Positions 57,611-64,000 of a stretch of 64,000 nucleotides of DNA are shown one piece after another; position 1 is the first letter of the stretch; every line of letters starts with the position of its first letter. A model generated the notes under the pieces. It was not told the origin of the DNA and made no database searches. It was given only the letters and a program-made list of their open reading frames with translations. This DNA is from Bradyrhizobium diazoefficiens (GTDB lineage: Bacteria; Pseudomonadota; Alphaproteobacteria; Rhizobiales; Xanthobacteraceae). The position numbers were made by a program, and so were the translations under genes. The stretch spans positions 3,162,001-3,226,000 of the forward strand of contig NZ_CP067101.1 of assembly GCF_016616425.1 (NCBI RefSeq), read 5' to 3'.

Positions 57611-57994
57611 ATGAAAACCCGTCTTGCGATTTCGTTGGCTGCCGCGTCGCTGCTGGCGTCGAGCGCAGCCTTTGCCCAATCGACGACCGAAGAGGGCGCC
57701 AGGAACGGCGCGCGTGCGGGCGGCGACATCGGCGGCCCGGTCGGCGCGATGGTCGGCGGCACCGTCGGTGCGGCCGTTGGCGCCGGTCTGGAAATTCCGA
57801 ACGCGATTCTGGGCGGAATCCCGCGCGACCATTCAGTGGTGATCCACGACCGCGTCGTGGTTGGCGAGCCCTTGCCGCCGACGGTGGTGCTGCGCCCGGT
57901 GCCGAACTACACCCAGTATCGCTATGCGGTGGTGAACGATCGCCGCGTGATCGTCGAGCCGCGCACGCGCCGCGTGGTCAAGATCATCGATTGA
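57611..57994 (+). CDS. DUF1236 domain-containing secreted protein
   Basis: A 127-residue protein: signal peptide MKTRLAISLAAASLLASSAA (cleavage after AFA), a Gly/Ala-rich segment (GGPVGAMVGGTVGAAVGAGL) like a glycine-zipper, and the DUF1236 end YRYAVVNDRRVIVEPRTRRV. Glycine-zipper plus DUF1236 proteins are common in Bradyrhizobium and are thought to be envelope-associated; function unknown. GGAGGCGTAGGAT lies before the ATG. Confidence 0.88.
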   Translation: MKTRLAISLAAASLLASSAAFAQSTTEEGARNGARAGGDIGGPVGAMVGGTVGAAVGAGLEIPNAILGGIPRDHSVVIHDRVVVGEPLPPTVVLRPVPNYTQYRYAVVNDRRVIVEPRTRRVVKIID

Positions 57995-58027
57995 TCGGCG
58001 CGCTGAGCGGATAGGCCCTGCAGAGTG

Positions 58028-58405
58028 TCACTCCGCGGGGCCTTCGCTTGCCACGGCGGAACTCGTGCGAAAGCGCGTGAGCAGCCAATCGGCCCCAGCC
58101 GCGAGCGCAAAGCCGAAGCACGCCGTGAGTGCGTCGACCAGAAAATCCTCCAGCCGGGCATGACGTCCGGGCGCCCAAAACTGCATCAGCTCGAGCACGC
58201 CAATCAGGACGACCGCGGCCGCCGCGCTCAGCAGGCGCCGGCGCCGATAGGCGAGGCCGAAGGCCAGTCCCACCAGGATGAATGCGAGCGCATGTTCGCC
58301 GTCCTGGCCGAGGTCGGAATGGGGGCGCAGGCCGGGGGGACCAAGGGTGGCGAAAGTAACGGTGGTCGCGAGCAGCCAGGCAAAGGAACGAGCGAAAATG
58401 GACAT
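58028..58405 (-). CDS. VanZ-like family membrane protein
   Basis: 125 residues with three or four membrane segments (SFAWLLATTVTFATLGP, ALAFILVGLAFGLAY, LLSAAAAVVLIGVLELMQFW, ALTACFGFALAAGADWLL). The pattern DLGQDGEHALAFILVGLAFG, VLELMQFWAPGRHARLEDFL and VDALTACFGFALA is that of short VanZ-like/teicoplanin-resistance-related proteins (HxxxF, ExxQ, DxxxN/AxxG positions). The role in Gram-negative bacteria is unknown; no resistance function should be assumed. Confidence 0.8.
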   Translation of the reverse strand: MSIFARSFAWLLATTVTFATLGPPGLRPHSDLGQDGEHALAFILVGLAFGLAYRRRRLLSAAAAVVLIGVLELMQFWAPGRHARLEDFLVDALTACFGFALAAGADWLLTRFRTSSAVASEGPAE

Positions 58406-58482
58406 CCGCTTCGCTTAGCACAGATCGCTGGGGGGCCGGTACAGTCCCTCCATCAGATCGCCGTGTAGTTAATGACGAAACG

Positions 58483-59079
58483 TCAAAGTGGCTCGCGCAC
58501 GCCGAGCCCGTGCATGAAGCGCTCCCGGATCTGCACGGGGTCACGCCTTGTGGTCCCGACGCCGGGCTTGTCGTCGATGCGGACCGCGATCAGGCTCGGC
58601 TCGGCGGCCGACATCGCATCCTCGACAAGCCGTTCGAAATCCTCCTCGTCCGCAGCCCAGGCGCTGCTCGCGAGGCCGGAGCCGATGGCGATGGCGACGA
58701 TGTCTGCGACGCTTGCTGCGGGTGTCGGCTGTGCGCCGGTAATCTGGTAGATGCCATTGTCCATCACGACCATGATGAGGTTCTTCGGCTTCAGGGCCGC
58801 TATCGTCGAGAGCGCACCGAGCTGCATCAACAGCGAGCCATCGCCTTCGAGCGCGAAGACGCGGCGGTCGGGCTGCGCCAGCGCGACGCCGAGCGCAATC
58901 GGGAAGGCAAGCCCCATGCTGCCCAGCATGTAGAAGTTCTGCGGGCGGTGGCCGGCCGCCCAGAGGTCGAAATTGGTATTGCCGATGCCGCCGATCACGG
59001 CTTCCTCGTGCTTGAGCTTTCCGATCAGGCGCGAGGTGACATCGAAGCGGTTCATCACCTTGGTGTTGCGCGTATTCAT
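58483..59079 (-). CDS. TPP-dependent decarboxylase, C-terminal-type (beta) subunit
   Basis: A 198-residue protein equal to the PP domain of TPP enzymes. FYMLGSMGLAFPIALGVALA is followed by FALEGDGSLLMQLGALSTIA, with the GDG...N TPP/Mg motif completed in VVMDNGIYQITGAQPTP. It resembles the beta subunit of sulfopyruvate decarboxylase (ComE) and the C-terminal half of phosphonopyruvate decarboxylase. The partner alpha subunit is seven bases upstream. The true 2-oxoacid substrate is unknown. Confidence 0.88.
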   Translation of the reverse strand: MNTRNTKVMNRFDVTSRLIGKLKHEEAVIGGIGNTNFDLWAAGHRPQNFYMLGSMGLAFPIALGVALAQPDRRVFALEGDGSLLMQLGALSTIAALKPKNLIMVVMDNGIYQITGAQPTPAASVADIVAIAIGSGLASSAWAADEEDFERLVEDAMSAAEPSLIAVRIDDKPGVGTTRRDPVQIRERFMHGLGVREPL

Positions 59080-59086
59080 GCCGACC

Positions 59087-59653
59087 TCACTTGTCGAAAG
59101 TTTTGCCGCCGGTGAGCAGCGGGTTGAGGATCAGCGCGACCGGCGCCTGCGTCGTGACGGCCTGCTTGATCGAGCGGTCGGCGATGAATTCGAGCTCGTC
59201 GAGCCGGGTGATGGTGTGGTGCTCCAGCGCCAGCGAGTCCAGCACCGGTCGCATGGTGCGGCAGACCAGCGATTGCCCGTAATTGAACTCGCCGAGCGTG
59301 CCGCGTTCGGAGACGAACATGATCAGCGGGATCTGGTAGGGCACCGCGAGCGAGGCAAGGACGTTGGCGAGCGTGGCAAAGCCGGAGGTCTGCATCAGCA
59401 CCGCACCGCGCCGACCGCCCATCCAGGCGCCGGCGACGATCCCGACCGCCTCCTCCTCGCGGGCGGTGGCGAAGGTGGTGAAGAAGGGATCGGCGTGCAG
59501 GTTCTTGATCAGCGGGGTCAGCACGCGGTCGGGCACGTAAGGGACGAGGCTGATCTCGTTTCGTTTCAGGGTTTGCAGGACGATCCCGTGCCAGCTCCTG
59601 TCGCCGGACCCTGGTGTCGCCTGGGGCGAAGTCTGCTGTTCCGCAATCGCCAT
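59087..59653 (-). CDS. TPP-dependent decarboxylase, N-terminal-type (alpha) subunit
   Basis: A 188-residue protein equal to the PYR domain. FATAREEEAVGIVAGAWMGG contains the cofactor-activating Glu, and VLMQTSGFATLANVLASLAV with QIPLIMFVSERGTLGEFNYG matches ComD/phosphonopyruvate decarboxylase N-terminal regions. The ATG at 59653 is chosen for GGGAGAA just upstream; the frame extends eight codons further. Together with the beta gene it would give an alpha2beta2 2-oxoacid decarboxylase. It is divergent from a 2-hydroxyacid dehydrogenase gene, which could supply or remove the oxoacid. Confidence 0.86.
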   Translation of the reverse strand: MAIAEQQTSPQATPGSGDRSWHGIVLQTLKRNEISLVPYVPDRVLTPLIKNLHADPFFTTFATAREEEAVGIVAGAWMGGRRGAVLMQTSGFATLANVLASLAVPYQIPLIMFVSERGTLGEFNYGQSLVCRTMRPVLDSLALEHHTITRLDELEFIADRSIKQAVTTQAPVALILNPLLTGGKTFDK

Positions 59654-59906
59654 TGCGTTCTCCCTCGCGCCGCGCATGCTTGTTGGTCTTGGCCATTGTC
59701 CTGGCCGTGGCGGCTATCGACCGAACTTGACGGAGCGGACGGGATTGTCAACATGTTCGGGCCGGCACCGTGATCTGCGCCAGATAGCCTGCCGTGGCCG
59801 GCATCGCCGTGTCATAAGCGGCGACAACGAAAAAACGGGAGGAGCACGGACGGGGCGCGCATCGCGCTGACCTTGCGGAATCCCTCAAGAGAGCCGGAAG
59901 GTCCTG

Positions 59907-60956
59907 ATGTCCGTCAACAACAAGCGCGTCTTCTACGTCAAATACCTCGCCAATCCGATCTATGTCGACATTCTGAAGGCGCGGCCCGACGTCCGGCTCG
60001 ATCGCATCGAGAACGAGAGTCCCGAAGATTTCTACGCACCGATCCTGAGCGCGGGGCATGTCTACCAGATCGGCGCCGCCCGGGACGAGCTCGCCCCGCA
60101 TTTCCATGTCGATGCCGCCTTCCTGAAGCGCACACCGAACCTGCTGCTTGTTTCCAGCAACGGCGCAGGCTTCGACCCCGTCGATGTCGAAGCCTGCACC
60201 GATGCCGGGGTGCTGGTCGTCAATCAGTCCGGCGGCAACGCCCACTCCGTTGCCGAGCACGCGCTGGCGATGATGCTGACGCTGTCCAAGCGCATCATCC
60301 AATCCGATCGCCGCCTGCGCCGTGAGCGCGACGTCAACCGCAACGAACTGGTCGGCAACGAGGTCGAGCACAAGACCGTCGGCATCATCGGCCTCGGCAA
60401 TGTCGGCCGCCGCATCGCCGCGCTGTGCAAGGGCCTGCTCGGCATGAAGGTGCTGGCCTATGACCCGTATTTGTCGGCCGAAGTGATGGCCGAGCGGGGC
60501 GGGGAGAAGGTCGAGCTTGACGAACTGTTGCGCCGCGCCGATTTCGTCTCGATCTCCTGTCCGCTGAACAAGGGCAGCCGCAACATGATCAGCGTGCGCG
60601 AATTCGCGCTGATGCAGCCGCATGCCTACTTCATCACCACCGCGCGCGGCTTCATCCACGACGAGGACGCGCTGCTCCAGGCGCTGCGCGACAAGCGCAT
60701 TGCCGGTGCCGGTCTCGACGTCTGGTCCAAGGAACCGCCGCCGCCGGAGCATCCGCTGCTCCAGTTCGACAACGTGCTGGCGAGCCCGCACACGGCAGGC
60801 GTGACCATCGAAGCGCGCCAGAACATGGGCCGCATCGCGGCCGAGCAGGTGCTGGACACGCTCGACGGCAAGCGGCCGCCGCGCATCATCAATCCCGAGG
60901 TCTGGCCGGTTTATGCGGAGCGCTTCAAGCAGGCGTTCGGGGTGATGCCGGGATAG
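59907..60956 (+). CDS. D-isomer-specific 2-hydroxyacid dehydrogenase
   Basis: A 349-residue NAD-dependent dehydrogenase. The Rossmann fingerprint is HKTVGIIGLGNVGRRIAALC. Catalytic residues are Arg in FITTARGFIHDEDALLQALR, Glu in AGLDVWSKEPPPPEHPLLQF and His in LASPHTAGVTIEARQNMG. The substrate-side segment LLLVSSNGAGFDPVDVEACT is typical of phosphoglycerate dehydrogenase-like enzymes, but the ACT domain is missing. Divergent from the TPP decarboxylase subunits, with 253 bp between starts, suggesting a shared pathway for an unknown 2-hydroxy/2-oxoacid. Confidence 0.92.
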   Translation: MSVNNKRVFYVKYLANPIYVDILKARPDVRLDRIENESPEDFYAPILSAGHVYQIGAARDELAPHFHVDAAFLKRTPNLLLVSSNGAGFDPVDVEACTDAGVLVVNQSGGNAHSVAEHALAMMLTLSKRIIQSDRRLRRERDVNRNELVGNEVEHKTVGIIGLGNVGRRIAALCKGLLGMKVLAYDPYLSAEVMAERGGEKVELDELLRRADFVSISCPLNKGSRNMISVREFALMQPHAYFITTARGFIHDEDALLQALRDKRIAGAGLDVWSKEPPPPEHPLLQFDNVLASPHTAGVTIEARQNMGRIAAEQVLDTLDGKRPPRIINPEVWPVYAERFKQAFGVMPG

Positions 60957-61031
60957 CGGAAAGCTCCTCTGTCATTCCGCGGCAGCCCCTTGATCCCCCG
61001 GAATGCGGAGCGGCCGGGAACCGCGCTCGCC

Positions 61032-61045
61032 TTGATCCGCGTCAA
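61032..61045. promoter_or_regulatory. FNR/FixK-type box before the 70-aa gene
   Basis: TTGATCCGCGTCAA fits the TTGAT-N4-GTCAA form of FixK2/FNR boxes. Its centre is about 41 bp before CTAGAGTG (61076-61083), where a class II start would fall, and the ATG follows at 61109. Regulation at low oxygen is inferred. Confidence 0.65.
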
Positions 61046-61108
61046 AATCTCCTTTCCCGGTCCGGCCCAAATGGGACTAGAGTGCGGCCGGGGCAGCAGG
61101 GAGGTCCC

Positions 61109-61321
61109 ATGTCAACCTATGTCGTCAAGTTCATGAAGGACGTGCTCGGCGAGTACGGCCGGCAGAGCGAGATTTGCCAGGGTACGCTGGAAATCGACGC
61201 CGCCGACGAGGACGAGGCCAGGGAGCGGGCGAAAGCAAGATTCTGCAAGGACCAGGCGTTGCATCACTGGTCGCTGCATGCCGACCGCATCCATGTGAGA
61301 CCGGCCGATTTTCCGTCTTGA
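61109..61321 (+). CDS. Conserved hypothetical protein, 70 aa, possibly oxygen-regulated
   Basis: MSTYVVKFMKDVLGEYGRQS with EICQGTLEIDAADEDEAR and LHHWSLHADRIHVRPADF reads as a compact alpha/beta protein without signal peptide. Similar small proteins are known from Bradyrhizobium and related genera under no name. GGGAGG precedes the ATG. A FixK-type box 64 bp upstream suggests microaerobic expression. It is convergent with the chimeric acetyltransferase gene, with four bases between the stops. Confidence 0.75.
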   Translation: MSTYVVKFMKDVLGEYGRQSEICQGTLEIDAADEDEARERAKARFCKDQALHHWSLHADRIHVRPADFPS

Positions 61322-61325
61322 GGCC

Positions 61326-62030
61326 TTACCGCCCCGGCGCCGTGACGGGCGGAGGCGCCGTCGTCCCGGCGCCGAGCGAGCGCTGCACCATGACGGTGTC
61401 GGACCACCAGCCGTGACGATAGGCGACGCCGCAGAGCAGGCCGGCGCGCGCAAAGCCGAACTTCTCGTGCAGCGCCAGCGAGGACGCGTTGTCGGCGTCG
61501 ATATAGCCGATCATCTGTCGAAAGCCGGCCGCCGCACATGCATCGATCAATTCCTGCAGCCGCCGCCGCCCGACCCCGCGACCGACCTGCTCATGATGAA
61601 CGTAGATTGAGTGCTTCGCTGTATAGCGGTAGGCCGGTCGCTTGCGGAACAGGACCGCATAGGCGTAGCCGACGACCTCGCCACGAAAGGTTGCAACCAG
61701 ATGCGGCAGGCGGGTCTGCTTCAGGTTCTTGCGCCGGTCGCGCCGGATCAGCAGGACGATCGGGAAATCGAGGCCCCGGCGCCGCATCAGGTTGATCAGC
61801 GCCGAGGTCTTGCCCTCCAGCCCCTTCTTGCCCCAGTCCACCACCACGCAGCCGATCGCGGCATCGGTCTGTACCGCGATTTCGGCGTCTTCGAGCCTGC
61901 GGGCCCGGACCATCTCGAAGCCAGAGCGCTGGATCTCCTCGATGATCTGGTTGAAGCGAACGCCTTCGAGATCCTCGGCGTCGAACACGGGTGCGGCGAA
62001 CAGGAAGTTGAAGCGCTTGAAATAGTCCAT
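61326..62030 (-). CDS. Chimeric protein: Orn/Lys/Arg decarboxylase wing domain fused to a truncated GNAT acetyltransferase
   Basis: Residues 1 to about 110 (MDYFKRFNFLFAAPVFDAED, VRFNQIIEEIQRSGFEMVRA, LINLMRRRGLDFPIVLLIRR) match the receiver-like N-terminal wing of basic amino-acid decarboxylases of this group. After RRDRRKNL the sequence becomes a phosphinothricin N-acetyltransferase-like GNAT: HLVATFRGEVVGYAYAVLFR, HSIYVHHEQVGRGVGRRRLQ (acetyl-CoA loop), MIGYIDADNASSLALHEKFG. The PLP domain of the decarboxylase and the first 50 or so GNAT residues are missing. The 234-residue frame is open throughout. No strong ribosome binding site. Whether the product is active is unclear. Confidence 0.8.
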   Translation of the reverse strand: MDYFKRFNFLFAAPVFDAEDLEGVRFNQIIEEIQRSGFEMVRARRLEDAEIAVQTDAAIGCVVVDWGKKGLEGKTSALINLMRRRGLDFPIVLLIRRDRRKNLKQTRLPHLVATFRGEVVGYAYAVLFRKRPAYRYTAKHSIYVHHEQVGRGVGRRRLQELIDACAAAGFRQMIGYIDADNASSLALHEKFGFARAGLLCGVAYRHGWWSDTVMVQRSLGAGTTAPPPVTAPGR

Positions 62031-62214
62031 GTCAGGTCCCGAATGTGCGAGAGGCACAGCTCTCGATACATTCGATGACAGTCGGATGACTGTTGCGGAG
62101 GCGGCGCGGAAACCTCTGGAGCTCTTGCTGGTTGACTCCTGCGAGCGGGGTGCATCCGGGGCTCAGCAAGGCGGAGTTCGAGGGAACGGCTGATATCCGG
62201 CTGCCGGTGCCGAT

Positions 62215-62571
62215 TTGAAACAGGGACAACAAGAGCGCTGGTTTTCGCGATTTGCCTCGGAAATCGCAACCCGGAGCGGCCGCCCCGGACCATTCGCGCT
62301 GGCGCTCTGCTTCGTGGTGGTCTGGCTGATCAGCGGCCCGATATTCGGCTTCTCGGATACGTGGCAGCTGATCATGAACACGCTCAGCAGTATCGTCACA
62401 TTCCTGATGGTGTTCCTCATACAGAACGCACAGAACAGGGACAGCACCGCACTCCAGCTCAAGCTTGACGAGCTCATTCGAACAAATGCTGCGCGGAAGG
62501 ACCTCGTCGGCATCGAGGAAAAGTCGGAATCGGAAATCGAATCCAAGCGGCGCGAGACGCAGGGCAATTGA
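62215..62571 (+). CDS. Low-affinity iron permease family protein
   Basis: A 118-residue membrane protein. FALALCFVVVWLISGPIFGF, SDTWQLIMNTLSSIVTFLMV and FLIQNAQNRDSTALQLKLDE are the signature of the family: two membrane helices and the FLIQNxQNRD motif, followed by a cytoplasmic helix LIRTNAARKDLVGIEE. TTG start at 62215. The yeast Fet4 relationship gives the name; iron transport by these short bacterial proteins is not well established. Confidence 0.9.
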   Translation: MKQGQQERWFSRFASEIATRSGRPGPFALALCFVVVWLISGPIFGFSDTWQLIMNTLSSIVTFLMVFLIQNAQNRDSTALQLKLDELIRTNAARKDLVGIEEKSESEIESKRRETQGN

Positions 62572-62608
62572 GTGCAGACCGGTCGGCGAATTCGAGAGCA
62601 CGCCTCCG

Positions 62609-63088
62609 CTACCGCTTTGCCTCGCCGAACACCACCGTCGGCACCGCGCGGTTGACGATTTCGCGCAGGGCGAAGCTCGATTGCACGCGGGCGACACGCG
62701 GCAGGCGGGATAGTTCAGTGCGGTGGATCCGCTCGAAATCCTGGATGTCGCGGGCGAGCACGATCAGGATGTAGTCGTCGGTACCCGACATCAGGAAGCA
62801 GCGCACGACGGAGGGGCATTTCACCACCTCCGCCTCGAAGGCCTTCAGCGCATCATCGCTCTGGCTCTCCAGCGCGATGCGAACCAGCACCGTGGTGGTG
62901 AGGCCGAACTGGGCAAGGTCGAGTGCGGCCTGGTAGGCCTGGATGTAGCCGTCGTCCTCGAGCGCCTTCTGCCGCCGTGCCAGCGCCGTGCTCGACAAGC
63001 CGATCTTGTTGGCAAGCTCGGCATGACTGGCGCGCGCATTGGTCGTGAGTTCCGCGAGGATCGCGAGGTCTTTCCGGTCGAGGGCCAA
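62609..63088 (-). CDS. Lrp/AsnC-family regulator, probably of alanine dehydrogenase
   Basis: A 159-residue Lrp-type regulator: helix-turn-helix DLAILAELTTNARASHAELA then NKIGLSSTALARRQKALEDD, and the RAM effector domain (DALKAFEAEVVKCPSVVRCF, SGTDDYILIVLARDIQDFER). The best start is TTG 63088 (MALDRKDL); frames extend upstream with poor sequence. It is divergent from ald, 143 bp apart, the common AldR-ald arrangement in which the regulator activates ald in response to alanine. Confidence 0.88.
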   Translation of the reverse strand: MALDRKDLAILAELTTNARASHAELANKIGLSSTALARRQKALEDDGYIQAYQAALDLAQFGLTTTVLVRIALESQSDDALKAFEAEVVKCPSVVRCFLMSGTDDYILIVLARDIQDFERIHRTELSRLPRVARVQSSFALREIVNRAVPTVVFGEAKR

Positions 63089-63231
63089 GGTTTCGTTTCC
63101 AGCGTGAAAGGGCACTTCGGCGCCGGAAACCGGCGCGGGCCTGCTGAAACTAGCGGATATTTGCACGAAACCAAACCGGCCCCGTCGCTACGATGACGCG
63201 CGGAATCAATGCATTGGTGAAGGAGCTCAAG

Positions 63232-64000
63232 ATGCGCGTCGGTGTTCCCAAGGAGATCAAGGTGCAGGAATATCGCGTCGGGCTCACCCCGGGCGCGGTT
63301 CGTGAATATGTCGCGGCCGGGCACCAGGTCACCGTCGAGACCGACGCCGGCAGCGGCATCGGCGCGTCCGACGAGGTGTATCGGCGGGCTGGAGCCACCA
63401 TCGCCGAGAGCGCCCGCGACATCTTTGCCAAGTCCGACATGATCGTGAAGGTGAAGGAGCCACAGAAAAGCGAATGGGCCCAGCTCCGAGAGGGCCAGAT
63501 CTTGTTTACTTATCTTCATCTTGCGCCGGATCCGGAGCAGGCCAAGGGCCTGCTTGCCTCTGGCTGCACCGCGATCGCCTATGAAACCGTGACGGACGCG
63601 AACGGTCATCTCCCGCTGCTCGCCCCGATGAGCGAAGTCGCCGGCCGCCTCGCCATCGAGGCCGCCGGCGCCGCGCTCAAACGCTCGGCCGGCGGCCGTG
63701 GCCTGCTGCTGGGCGGCGTGCCCGGCGTGCAGCCGGCGCGCGTCGTCGTGCTCGGCGGCGGCGTGGTGGGAACGCAGGCTGCGCGCATGGCCGCAGGCCT
63801 CGGTGCCGAAGTCACCGTGATCGACCGCTCGCTTCCGCGCTTGCGCGAATTGGACGATCTCTTTGCCGGCCGCGTGCGCACCCGCTTCTCGACCATCGAA
63901 TCGGTCGAGGATGAGGTGTTCGCCGCTGATGTCGTGATCGGCGCGGTGCTGGTGCCGGGCGCCAGCGCGCCGAAGCTGGTCACGCGCGCGATGCTGAAAT
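63232..64000 (+). CDS. ald: Alanine dehydrogenase, 3' part beyond window
   Basis: The first 256 codons are present. MRVGVPKEIKVQEYRVGLTP is the classical alanine dehydrogenase N-terminus with substrate-site residues, VKVKEPQKSEWAQLREGQIL contains the catalytic Lys, YLHLAPDPEQ and LPLLAPMSEVAGRLAIEAAG follow, and the NAD motif is VVVLGGGVVGTQAARMAAGL. The enzyme converts L-alanine to pyruvate and ammonia with NAD+, relevant to nitrogen exchange in rhizobia. AAGGAG lies seven bases before the ATG. About 115 residues are missing at the edge. Confidence 0.95.
   Translation, partial: MRVGVPKEIKVQEYRVGLTPGAVREYVAAGHQVTVETDAGSGIGASDEVYRRAGATIAESARDIFAKSDMIVKVKEPQKSEWAQLREGQILFTYLHLAPDPEQAKGLLASGCTAIAYETVTDANGHLPLLAPMSEVAGRLAIEAAGAALKRSAGGRGLLLGGVPGVQPARVVVLGGGVVGTQAARMAAGLGAEVTVIDRSLPRLRELDDLFAGRVRTRFSTIESVEDEVFAADVVIGAVLVPGASAPKLVTRAMLK

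Noticed and set aside
58028..58405. VanZ-like gene as an antibiotic resistance determinant
   Set aside because: Short VanZ-like membrane proteins are widespread in bacteria without glycopeptide resistance, and no van operon genes are present.

Overview
The window reads as a chromosomal segment of a Bradyrhizobium-type alphaproteobacterium. Supporting this are the high GC content, the feuPQ-cycHJKL-degP-regulator-glnE gene order known from rhizobia, DUF3551 and DUF1236 small secreted proteins, many proteins ending in AAE, and several GC-rich palindromic intergenic repeats typical of that genus. No rRNA, tRNA, insertion sequence, phage block or CRISPR array was recognised. Assignments were made by reading motifs, without database searches.

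Layout. 1-3.8 kb: the start of a thiamine-diphosphate (TPP) enzyme that runs off the left edge, a dispersed repeat, a Flp pilin, the Ku end-joining protein and small ORFs. 4-20 kb (+ strand): the FeuP/FeuQ two-component pair, two unknown proteins, the cytochrome c maturation operon ccmI-ccmE-ccmF-ccmH (cycHJKL), DegP, a second two-component pair and GlnE. 20-27 kb: an NAD-dependent molybdenum formate dehydrogenase operon (fdsG-fdsB-fdsA-fdhD-fdsD, - strand) with a divergent LysR regulator. 27-36.5 kb: a PleC/DivJ-like histidine kinase, a cation diffusion facilitator, a medium-chain dehydrogenase, a nitronate monooxygenase, small secreted proteins, a FAH-family hydrolase and a ketopantoate-reductase-like enzyme. 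36.6-50 kb: an oxalate catabolism region with two tandem OFA transporters, formyl-CoA transferase, oxalyl-CoA decarboxylase, a GntR repressor, an NDP-forming acyl-CoA synthetase, a CBS-domain protein and a 45-aa protein. 50-57.5 kb: an IclR regulator, a NYN/LOTUS protein, adenine deaminase and the glyoxylate pathway gcl-hyi-glxR. 57.6-64 kb: small envelope proteins, a two-subunit TPP decarboxylase, a 2-hydroxyacid dehydrogenase, a chimeric decarboxylase-wing/acetyltransferase protein, and a divergent Lrp regulator with alanine dehydrogenase (cut by the right edge).

How it works together. Oxalate would enter through the OFA antiporters, be activated by Frc (and perhaps by the NDP-forming synthetase), and be decarboxylated by Oxc to formyl-CoA. 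Frc recycles this to formate, which the Fds complex oxidises to CO2 and NADH. Glyoxylate would be assimilated by Gcl, Hyi and GlxR.

The main unexpected signal is a set of six 17-bp palindromes (TGGCAT-N5-ATGCCA type), none of them inside a gene. They precede the GntR gene itself, the divergent synthetase, both OFA transporters, the CBS protein and the 45-aa ORF, each beside a -35-like hexamer. This defines a local GntR oxalate regulon with two unexpected members. Other points of interest are three FNR/FixK-type boxes (before cycH, a DUF3551 gene and a 70-aa gene), a hairpin that would bury the gcl ribosome binding site with a possible alternative pairing, a decarboxylase-wing/GNAT gene fusion, and two gene remnants.
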